Source: WRIS01 sp050945135 (lineage in GTDB: Bacteria; Actinomycetota; Coriobacteriia; Coriobacteriales; Eggerthellaceae). Taken from it: DNA of 5,406 nt. Position 1 is the stretch's first letter. The number at the start of each line of letters is the position of its first letter. Position numbers and translations under genes: made by a program. Location: assembly GCA_050945135.1 (NCBI GenBank), contig JBMNSJ010000070.1, positions 1-5,406 on the forward strand, in the 5' to 3' direction. Below, in pieces: positions 1-4,779 of this stretch. The notes below the pieces were generated by a model. That model searched no databases. It had not been told where the DNA came from and saw only the letters and a list, made by a program, of their open reading frames with translations.

Positions 1-292
1 GGCATTCATGAGGTTCTCCTATCTTGATGTTTTGTAGTAAATCCATCATAGACGGAGAACCTCTTTCGTACAAGTGTTCTTTTATATCATTTGACCAGGC
101 ATTTGCACACGGTGGTTTAACATAGAGTGCTGCGTATCTGGGAGAAAATATGCGATAGTGCACGAATTGCCTGCTTACATGTAGGGCTTTTGGCGCAATA
201 TCGGAGATTCTGTCACTAAATCTGAGCGAAAAAGCTTCACTATCGAAGTTTTTTGCCTCAGATAGCCAAAACGACAAAGCATCGAAATCCAA
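1..292 (-). CDS. Possible partial minus-strand gene or gene remnant, unrecognised
   Basis: One minus-strand frame is free of stops from the left edge through the whole intergenic stretch, and stays open antisense into bioY. The other two minus frames and the plus frames inspected are interrupted. The reading looks protein-like, with segments such as LDFDALSFWLSEAKNF, RISDIAPKALHVSRQFVHYR, FSPRYAALYVKPPCANAW and MMDLLQNIKIGEPHEC, and codon use like the neighbouring genes. I do not recognise a family. No ATG with a Shine-Dalgarno site is visible at the 5' end; TTG at 292 is only a nominal limit, and other candidates are GTG at 163, TTG at 73 and ATG at 49 or 46. It could be a divergent gene with a poor start, a degraded gene, or chance. 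The inverted repeats in the same stretch argue for regulatory DNA instead. The C-terminus lies outside the window. Confidence 0.35.
   Translation of the reverse strand, partial: MDFDALSFWLSEAKNFDSEAFSLRFSDRISDIAPKALHVSRQFVHYRIFSPRYAALYVKPPCANAWSNDIKEHLYERGSPSMMDLLQNIKIGEPHEC
10..63 (-). promoter_or_regulatory. Inverted repeat that would hide a Shine-Dalgarno site (minus strand)
   Basis: GAGGTTCTCC (10-19) and GGAGAACCTC (54-63) form a perfect 10-bp stem around a 34-base loop, which itself holds a nested 5-bp pair TGATG/CATCA (25-29/44-48). On the minus strand the downstream arm contains AGGAGA (20-15), five bases before an ATG at 9-7 (ATG AAT GCC, cut by the edge). The stem would therefore sequester the ribosome binding site of that start. 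A second possible start pair (ATG ATG, 49-44) lies in the loop and is in a different frame. If the long minus frame is coding through here, the repeat may be coincidental. Confidence 0.4.
81..89 (-). promoter_or_regulatory. Candidate extended -10 promoter, minus strand
   Basis: Read on the minus strand this is TGATATAAA, which fits the extended -10 form TG-N-TATAAA/T. There is no good -35 box 16-18 bases upstream, as is common with extended -10 promoters. Transcription would start near position 74 and run off the left edge, giving a leader of about 25 bases to ATG 49 or about 65 bases to ATG 9. If this promoter is real, the gene would begin here and not upstream near position 292. Confidence 0.3.
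220..263. repeat. Long 44-nt hairpin upstream of bioY, possibly a bidirectional terminator
   Basis: Positions 220-226 (ATCTGAG) pair with 257-263 (CTCAGAT), and 229-238 (AAAAAGCTTC) pair with 245-254 (GAAGTTTTTT) with one G-T wobble. The parts are separated only by a symmetric 2x2 mismatch (227-228/255-256) and close on a six-base loop. That gives 17 paired positions on one axis, far more than expected by chance. The A-tract/stem/T-tract core is the layout of a bidirectional intrinsic terminator, though its GC core is weak. It could also be an RNA structure in the bioY leader or a protein-binding palindrome. The segment AGATT (205-209) can alternatively pair with AATCT (219-223), competing with the outer stem. 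Confidence 0.55.
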
Positions 293-307
293 GAGGCATA
301 TCGATGC
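279..307 (+). repeat. Inverted repeat just before the bioY ribosome binding site
   Basis: GCATCGA (279-285) and TCGATGC (301-307) are perfect 7-bp complements around a 15-base loop. The stem ends 12 bases before the bioY Shine-Dalgarno site AGAGGG (320-325). It could be a leader hairpin or an operator for a biotin-responsive repressor. It does not match the BirA operator form I know (TTGTAAACC-type half-sites), and no BioR/BioQ-like site was recognised. Confidence 0.35.
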
Positions 308-329
308 GTGATGAAGAATAGAGGGAAAA

Positions 330-977
330 ATGGCAAAAACAAATTCAAGTGAATCACGTGCACGGTCGGTTGTTTTCTGCGGCCTCGTTGTGGCTTTAAT
401 GACGGTTACGGCATGGATTACCATTCCAATCGGTATGGTTCCAGTAACCTTGCAAGTTTTCGTGGTGATATTTGCTTTGCTTGTACTTTCCCCTAAGCAG
501 TATTTCATGTCCTTAGTCATTTATATTGCGCTTGGCGCTGTTGGTTTGCCGGTATTTTCGGGAATGCGCGGAGGACTGGGTGTAATCATGGGCCCAACAG
601 GGGGTTTCCTTTGGGGCTTTATTATCGCCGCCGCTGTTGCCTTGCTGATACGAGCCCTCTATATGAAGTCTCGTTCTCACGCAACACTCAATCAGATTTC
701 ACATGAGCAGGCTGCTTCGTTAAAAATCGGCTCCGCAAGCAAAAAGCGTCCTTTTATGCTTAGCGTGCTAGAGGTTGGTAGCTTCCTCCTGGTTCTATAT
801 GTATGCGGCTGGTTGCAGCTTATGTTTATGACAGGATTAGACCCACTTGCCGCCTTCCTAACTGGCGTTGCTCCTTTTGTTGTTATCGATATCGTGAAAG
901 CAGTTTGCGCCGTTACCATCGCCGAGGCAGTTATGCGCGTTCTGCCCCATGTTGGCCTTGCTAAGAAGACTAGCTAA
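330..977 (+). CDS. bioY: Biotin transporter BioY (ECF transporter S component)
   Basis: BioY is the membrane-embedded, high-affinity biotin-binding subunit of energy-coupling factor transporters. It works with the shared EcfT and EcfA/A' ATPases, none of which is in this window. The 215-residue product is almost all hydrophobic, with about six membrane segments. Family signatures visible are VPVTLQ (37-42), GAVGLPVFSG (69-78), MGPTGGFLWGF (87-97) and the C-terminal PF...D..K pattern (P182, F183, D187, K190). The start is supported by AGAGGG four bases upstream. It is somewhat longer than typical BioY (about 190 residues) because of a polar, Lys/Ser-rich loop at about residues 113-141, probably cytoplasmic. 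The gene seems monocistronic, with no biotin-synthesis genes beside it, which fits biotin uptake. The inverted repeats upstream may regulate it. Family assignment is firm. Confidence 0.95.
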   Translation: MAKTNSSESRARSVVFCGLVVALMTVTAWITIPIGMVPVTLQVFVVIFALLVLSPKQYFMSLVIYIALGAVGLPVFSGMRGGLGVIMGPTGGFLWGFIIAAAVALLIRALYMKSRSHATLNQISHEQAASLKIGSASKKRPFMLSVLEVGSFLLVLYVCGWLQLMFMTGLDPLAAFLTGVAPFVVIDIVKAVCAVTIAEAVMRVLPHVGLAKKTS

Positions 978-1009
978 CCAACAATTAGTACGTCTGGTTA
1001 CGTGCTTTT
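975..1009 (+). terminator. Weak terminator candidate after bioY
   Basis: TAACCA (975-980, overlapping the bioY stop codon) pairs with TGGTTA (995-1000) around a 14-base loop, and a short T run follows at 1006-1009. The stem is short and AT-rich and the T run is offset by five bases, so this is a marginal call. Confidence 0.25.
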
Positions 1010-1012
1010 GTG

Positions 1013-1033
1013 ATACTAGGCTTGTGCCTGTAT
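1013..1033 (+). repeat. Small bulged hairpin between bioY and aqpZ
   Basis: ATAC (1013-1016) pairs with GTAT (1030-1033) and AGGC (1018-1021) with GCCT (1026-1029), with a single bulged T (1017) and loop TTGT. No T run follows on either strand, so it is not a normal intrinsic terminator. It may be the 3' end of the bioY transcript or the first element of a structured leader. Confidence 0.35.
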
Positions 1034-1039
1034 GGAAAA

Positions 1040-1115
1040 AATCAAGAAGCTTTAGTCTCTCCGGGAATCTGCAAACCAGAAACATGCAGGCAGCAGCAGC
1101 GAAAAATTCTTGATT
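1040..1115. repeat. 9-bp inverted repeat enclosing a smaller stem, upstream of aqpZ
   Basis: AATCAAGAA (1040-1048) and TTCTTGATT (1107-1115) are perfect complements 58 bases apart. Inside them CTGCA (1069-1073) pairs with TGCAG (1085-1089). The nested arrangement could be a structured RNA, or a pair of DNA sites whose right half overlaps the -35 box of the candidate aqpZ promoter. I looked for known riboswitch cores, including the c-di-AMP (ydaO) type expected for osmotic genes, and did not recognise one. Confidence 0.35.
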
Positions 1116-1137
1116 CAGAATAAAGTTCGGGTATTCT
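1110..1137 (+). promoter_or_regulatory. Candidate promoter of the aqpZ-deacetylase unit
   Basis: TTGATT (1110-1115) and TATTCT (1132-1137) are separated by 16 bases and match the -35 and -10 consensus at four of six positions each. Transcription would start near 1144, leaving a leader of about 30 bases to the aqpZ start. The -35 box lies in the right arm of the 1040-1115 inverted repeat. Confidence 0.35.
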
Positions 1138-1176
1138 TAAAAAGGTAGTGTAAAAGGGAGAAAAAGGGGAATGGTT

Positions 1177-1890
1177 ATGGAAGCATCACCTATGAAAAAA
1201 TATGGCGCAGAAGCGCTCGGCACCTTTGTGCTCACACTCTTTGGTTGTGGTAGTGCCGCTATCGCTGGAGCAACGCTTGGAACCTTGGGCATCGCTTTTG
1301 CTTTCGGCCTCTCAATTATCGCCATGGCATTTGTCATCGGTAACGTATCGGGCTGTCATATTAACCCAGCAGTTTCTTTTGCGATGTTTATCGATAAGCG
1401 CTTGTCGCTTAAAGATTTGATTGGGTATTGGATTGCTCAATTTGCAGGAGGAATCGTTGCTGCTGCTACGCTGCTCTTCATTATCACGCAAACCGCATTC
1501 CCAATGGGAGATGATCTTGCACTTGGAGCAAATGGCTTCGGTGCCGCGTCTTCGGTAGGGCTCACGGTTGTTGGGGCACTTATTGTTGAGGTTATTCTTA
1601 CCTGCGTATTTGTTCTAGCCGTCTTAGGCTCAACTGCATCAAGCAAAACCGCACCTTTTGCAGGAATTATCATCGGTCTTACCTTGACCTTCGTTCACAT
1701 CATGGGTATTCCTCTGACGGGCACTTCAGTAAACCCTGCCCGTAGTTTTGGTCCAGCATTAATGATGCTTTTCGGCAACGGAGACGCCACTGCGTTATCG
1801 CAAGTTTGGGTATTTATTGTAGCTCCACTCATTGGAGCAGCGCTTGCAGCACTCATCTGGATTGCTTTCAAGAAGTTTGCAGATAAGTAG
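1177..1890 (+). CDS. aqpZ: Water-selective aquaporin, AqpZ type (MIP family)
   Basis: This is a six-helix membrane channel for rapid water flow, used in osmotic adjustment. Numbered from the in-frame ATG at 1171, both pore signatures are intact: NPA at 65-67 in HINPAVSF and at 188-190 in TSVNPARS. The selectivity-filter residues of E. coli AqpZ are all present (F45, H176, T185, R191). The second box reads NPARS and not the NPARD of glycerol facilitators, so water is the likely substrate. I prefer the ATG at 1177 (237 residues, MEASPMKKYG) because AAGGGGA (1164-1170) lies six bases before it but directly abuts the 1171 ATG. A third start at 1192 would match the usual AqpZ N-terminus. The next gene follows after 16 bases, so the two are probably co-transcribed. 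Confidence 0.94.
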   Translation: MEASPMKKYGAEALGTFVLTLFGCGSAAIAGATLGTLGIAFAFGLSIIAMAFVIGNVSGCHINPAVSFAMFIDKRLSLKDLIGYWIAQFAGGIVAAATLLFIITQTAFPMGDDLALGANGFGAASSVGLTVVGALIVEVILTCVFVLAVLGSTASSKTAPFAGIIIGLTLTFVHIMGIPLTGTSVNPARSFGPALMMLFGNGDATALSQVWVFIVAPLIGAALAALIWIAFKKFADK

Positions 1891-1906
1891 GATTTGAAAC
1901 TGATAT

Positions 1907-3478
1907 ATGGTTGATCGTAGAAACCAAAAAACGTACTCTTCGTATTCGCGTGATTCCCACACGTCATCTGATGCTCAGCGAAGAGATGTGCAATCTTCGA
2001 GAAATGCTTCTCGAAGGGGAGCGGGAGACATAGATCCAAGCGATCAGTCCCCTCGAACACGATCAACAGCTCGCTTGGACAGAGAACGAAGTGCCAGTCA
2101 GCCATCATACGCGCAATCAACAGCCCGTTTTGACAGAGAGCGAACAAGCAGCAGGCAGTCGTCTTCTGCTCGAACTGCGCGCACGCAGCAGTATTCTGTT
2201 CGGCAGAATGAAGGAAACCGCTATTCTTCACAGAGGAATGCGGATGCCCGCGGAAGACACAGTGATCCACGAACCACGCGAGTGAGGCAGGTTCAGCCAA
2301 AACAGCCCACTAACAAGAAAAAGCCCTTAGTGATTGGAGCCGCAGCGCTAGTGGTGATTGCCTTGGGTTTTGGGGTTTTCGAGCTCATGCAGCCTAGTCA
2401 TGTTGAAGTAAGCATTCACGGCGAAACTATAGAGCTACCACGCAAAACTAGTTACGCAGACTTACAAGATGAAGGCTATCTCAGAGCAGGTCCTGGCGAT
2501 TTTGTTGCAGTCGACAAATCGGTGCTCGAATCGGGTGGCGGAAATGCTCCAACAATTTATGCAAATGGGGTTGCCGTCGAAGATACTAACCAGCGGATTA
2601 AGGCTGGCGATGTTATCGAAGATGCCCGAGGAGAAGACGTGAAAGAGCCGGTGACAACCGAAGAGCGCGTCATTCCCACTACAACCACCCTTGCTGCTGG
2701 CGATGATTTCCAGTTCTACGGCAATACATTGCATATGCCGCTTGTGCCAGCACAGGAAGGTCTCGAAGTTATTGAAACAGGCACCATATCAGGGCTGAAG
2801 GCCCTAGGTGAGGCAAGTAGAGAAATGGTGCCTAAAATGTATGGCGATTATCACCCTTCGTTTGGCGACGATAATAAGGTGGTCGCGTTTACCTATGACG
2901 ATGGCCCGCATGCAACCTATACACCACAGATGCTCGATGTGCTAAATAAGCACGGTGTAAAAGCTACATTTTTCATGCTTGGCACCAGTGTTGAGGCAAA
3001 TCCCGAAATGGCAAAAAGGGTAGCAGAAGCCGGTCACCAGGTTGCATCGCATTCTTACTCCCATAAGGCAGAGCATTATTTAAACAAGCTTGATGCTGAG
3101 GGAGTTGCTTATCAGGCATCAACTGCGCAGCGCATAATTAAGGAAGCAACTGGGGTAGAAACAAAGGTCCTGAGACCCCCAGGCGGAAATCTCGATGGTA
3201 AAGCTGTTCTTGCTGGATCTCCGTGGGTTGAAGCCTATGTTGGCTGGGATGTGGGAACAAGTGATTTCAACAAACCAGGCACCGATGCTATTGTCAGCGT
3301 AGTTCACGAAAACATGCATCCGGGAGCCATTGTTTTGATGCATGATGGTGGCGGAGATCGCACACAAACTGTTGAAGCAAGTGACATTCTTATTGGCCAA
3401 TTACTTGAGCAGGGATATCGTTTTGTCACGATAGATGAGCTAATGGAAATGACGCGGGCACACGAGCTCGCAAAATAG
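1907..3478 (+). CDS. Membrane-anchored polysaccharide deacetylase (NodB/CE4 domain)
   Basis: CE4 enzymes remove acetyl groups from envelope polysaccharides such as peptidoglycan GlcNAc, often giving lysozyme resistance; the substrate here is inferred. Layout of the 523 residues: a basic Ser/Arg/Gln-rich, presumably disordered cytoplasmic tail (1-135); KKK and one TM segment (about 140-160); an extracellular stalk with a beta-rich ubiquitin-like or DUF348-like part (about 165-245); a Thr-rich linker; and the NodB domain (about 323-515). Catalytic motifs are TYDDGP (329-334, D331/D332), HSYSH (382-386), RPPGG (423-427), WDVGTSDF (447-454, where the usual DxxDW ends in Phe) and LMHD (477-480). 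It looks active. No clear Shine-Dalgarno site precedes the ATG, and an in-frame stop four bases upstream prevents an earlier start, so translation may depend on coupling to aqpZ. Confidence 0.93.
   Translation: MVDRRNQKTYSSYSRDSHTSSDAQRRDVQSSRNASRRGAGDIDPSDQSPRTRSTARLDRERSASQPSYAQSTARFDRERTSSRQSSSARTARTQQYSVRQNEGNRYSSQRNADARGRHSDPRTTRVRQVQPKQPTNKKKPLVIGAAALVVIALGFGVFELMQPSHVEVSIHGETIELPRKTSYADLQDEGYLRAGPGDFVAVDKSVLESGGGNAPTIYANGVAVEDTNQRIKAGDVIEDARGEDVKEPVTTEERVIPTTTTLAAGDDFQFYGNTLHMPLVPAQEGLEVIETGTISGLKALGEASREMVPKMYGDYHPSFGDDNKVVAFTYDDGPHATYTPQMLDVLNKHGVKATFFMLGTSVEANPEMAKRVAEAGHQVASHSYSHKAEHYLNKLDAEGVAYQASTAQRIIKEATGVETKVLRPPGGNLDGKAVLAGSPWVEAYVGWDVGTSDFNKPGTDAIVSVVHENMHPGAIVLMHDGGGDRTQTVEASDILIGQLLEQGYRFVTIDELMEMTRAHELAK
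2063..2152 (+). repeat. Duplicated STARxDRER motif in the deacetylase tail
   Basis: The coding sequence holds two copies of a 12-residue unit, STARLDRERSAS (2063-2098, residues 53-64) and STARFDRERTSS (2117-2152, residues 71-82), exactly 54 bases apart. The DNA copies have drifted but remain clearly related. This points to an internal tandem duplication of an 18-residue unit in the disordered basic tail. Confidence 0.7.
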
Positions 3479-3494
3479 TTCGTACCAAGAACGT

Positions 3495-3525
3495 AGCAGC
3501 TGCAGAAATTCAGCTGCTTGTTTCG
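3495..3525 (+). terminator. Intrinsic terminator after the deacetylase
   Basis: AGCAGCTG (3495-3502) and CAGCTGCT (3511-3518) form a perfect 8-bp GC-containing stem with an 8-base loop, followed by a T-rich tail (TGTTTCG). It lies 17 bases after the deacetylase stop and probably ends the aqpZ-deacetylase transcript. The tail is imperfect, so efficiency is uncertain. Confidence 0.6.
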
Positions 3526-3696
3526 TGTCTAATGGAGCATTCCCAAAAATATGAAAGCCCCTCAAGCCAACAACTTGTTTCGCCATTTGGGTAATAAACG
3601 ATACGTGCTGGATTGTCGGCGGTGTCTGTGTTGGAGCGTTGCCGTAAAGATGGGTTAAGCTTAGCTCTTCGTTTCTTAAGATAGAATCTGATAAAC

Positions 3697-3714
3697 TGTC
3701 CATATATCTGGACA
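3697..3714. promoter_or_regulatory. Palindromic operator candidate before the WYL regulator
   Basis: TGTCCA (3697-3702) and TGGACA (3709-3714) are perfect inverted half-sites around TATATC. Counting the centre, 16 of 18 positions are symmetric. A possible extended -10 (TGATAAACT, 3689-3697) directly abuts and overlaps the left half-site. The palindrome lies 32 bases before the chosen start of the WYL gene, where an autoregulatory site would be expected. This is inference from position and symmetry. Confidence 0.5.
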
Positions 3715-3746
3715 CCCATGATAAGAATGTGCTGAGAGGCGGACGT

Positions 3747-4733
3747 ATGGCAAAAGGGCCTTCGCAAAAACTCAAGATACTTCATATCGCAAAGATGTTG
3801 CTTGAAGAAACCGACGATGAGCATGGTCTGACTATGCCTGAGATACTCGAGCGACTAGCAGAGAAGGGTATCGGCGCCGAAAGAAAATCGATCTATGACG
3901 ACATTTCTTTACTGCGCGACTTTGGTTTAGACATTGTTACACGCAATCCGCCGCGAACAGAATATGCAATAGGTACCAGAGATTTCGAATTTCCTGAATT
4001 GCTTTTGTTGGTAGACGCGGTACAAAGTTCACGATTCTTAACCGAGAAAAAATGCCAGCATTTGGTGAGTCGCATTAAGCGTTTAGCATCCAAGCATCAG
4101 GCAAAACAGCTAAGTAAGCAGATGCACGTTGAAGGTCGTATTCGGATGCAAAATGAGAGTATCTACTACAATATGGATGCTATTCAAACTGCAATTCGGG
4201 ATCGCCGCCGAGTTCGTTTTAAGTACTTCGAATACAATCTTGAGAAAAAACGCTCATTTCGTCACGAAGGAAACTGGTATATCGAAAACCCTGGCTGGCT
4301 CATTTACACCGATGAGTATTACTATTTCATCTCGTATAACGATACGCATCAAGATTTCGTACGATACCGTCTTGATCGCATGGTAAACATTGAGGTGCTC
4401 GATGAGCCAACTACAAAAAACGATGCTATTTCTGCGTTCAACCCGGGAGAGTTTAGTGCTCGTTCTTTTGGAATGTTTGGAGGCGAAAAAATTGCGGTGG
4501 ATCTTATCGTAGACAAAAGTATTGTTGGAGCTATCATTGATCGTTTTGGTAAAGAGGTTTTATTAACGCCAATAGATGAGAACCGTGCGCGCGTTCACGT
4601 CATCGTGCTAAAAAGTAGCGTATTTTTTGGCTGGCTGGCACAATTTGGTTCTTTGCTTACAATTGAGGCACCACGAGAACTTGCCCTAGAGTATAAAAAA
4701 CATCTCGCAACAATTTGTGAGAACTATGAGTGA
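3747..4733 (+). CDS. WYL-domain transcriptional regulator (DeoR-like HTH, WYL, WCX)
   Basis: This is a one-component DNA-binding regulator whose WYL domain is thought to sense a nucleic-acid or nucleotide-like ligand. In the 328-residue product an N-terminal winged helix-turn-helix spans about 8-65 (MPEILERLAEKGIGAERKSI, then DDISLLRDFG). A helical linker follows, then the WYL domain at about 143-217 with the conserved NPGWLIY strand and RYRLDRM (206-212), and a C-terminal WCX region at about 246-325. The name-giving WYL triplet reads YYF here (192-194). I chose ATG 3747 because AGAGG (3735-3739) lies seven bases upstream. The frame also opens at GTG 3729, which has no good Shine-Dalgarno site. 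It probably forms an operon with the following thioesterase, and the palindrome upstream suggests self-control. Its targets are unknown. Confidence 0.9.
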   Translation: MAKGPSQKLKILHIAKMLLEETDDEHGLTMPEILERLAEKGIGAERKSIYDDISLLRDFGLDIVTRNPPRTEYAIGTRDFEFPELLLLVDAVQSSRFLTEKKCQHLVSRIKRLASKHQAKQLSKQMHVEGRIRMQNESIYYNMDAIQTAIRDRRRVRFKYFEYNLEKKRSFRHEGNWYIENPGWLIYTDEYYYFISYNDTHQDFVRYRLDRMVNIEVLDEPTTKNDAISAFNPGEFSARSFGMFGGEKIAVDLIVDKSIVGAIIDRFGKEVLLTPIDENRARVHVIVLKSSVFFGWLAQFGSLLTIEAPRELALEYKKHLATICENYE

Positions 4734-4766
4734 AACAAGGCTACGTGCGCGTAGGTGATTTCACTC
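4728..4766 (+). repeat. Composite hairpin across the WYL stop codon and the intergenic gap
   Basis: GAGTGAAA (4728-4735), which contains the WYL stop codon TGA, pairs perfectly with TTTCACTC (4759-4766). Inside it CTACG (4741-4745) pairs with CGTAG (4750-4754) around a TGCG loop. The thioesterase Shine-Dalgarno site (AAAGGAG, 4768-4774) starts right after the structure and stays free. No T run follows, so it is not an intrinsic terminator. It may stabilise or process the mRNA, or tune coupling between the two genes. Confidence 0.5.
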
Positions 4767-4779
4767 GAAAGGAGAGAAG

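Noticed and set aside
1089..1100. Short CAG/GCA triplet run (GGCAGCAGCAGC)
   Set aside because: Only about three units; too short to be a meaningful microsatellite or protein-coding repeat.
978..1176. Riboswitch upstream of aqpZ (c-di-AMP/ydaO or other known class)
   Set aside because: No conserved core of a class I know could be recognised; only generic stems are visible.
1695..2300. 201-residue minus-strand open frame
   Set aside because: It lies antisense to the aqpZ end and the deacetylase N-terminal coding region, both clearly real, and shows no recognisable domain; low-complexity Ser/Arg codons on the plus strand keep the antisense frame open.
3729..3746. GTG 3729 as the start of the WYL regulator
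   Set aside because: It lacks a properly spaced Shine-Dalgarno site, whereas ATG 3747 has AGAGG at seven bases; the upstream codons themselves contain that site.
3440..3775. Minus-strand frame of 111 codons covering the gap before the WYL gene
   Set aside because: It spans the terminator hairpin and the operator palindrome and overlaps both flanking genes; there is no Shine-Dalgarno site at its ATGs. One stretch (APLDTKQAAEFLQLLRSWYE) looks helical but is explained by the terminator repeat.
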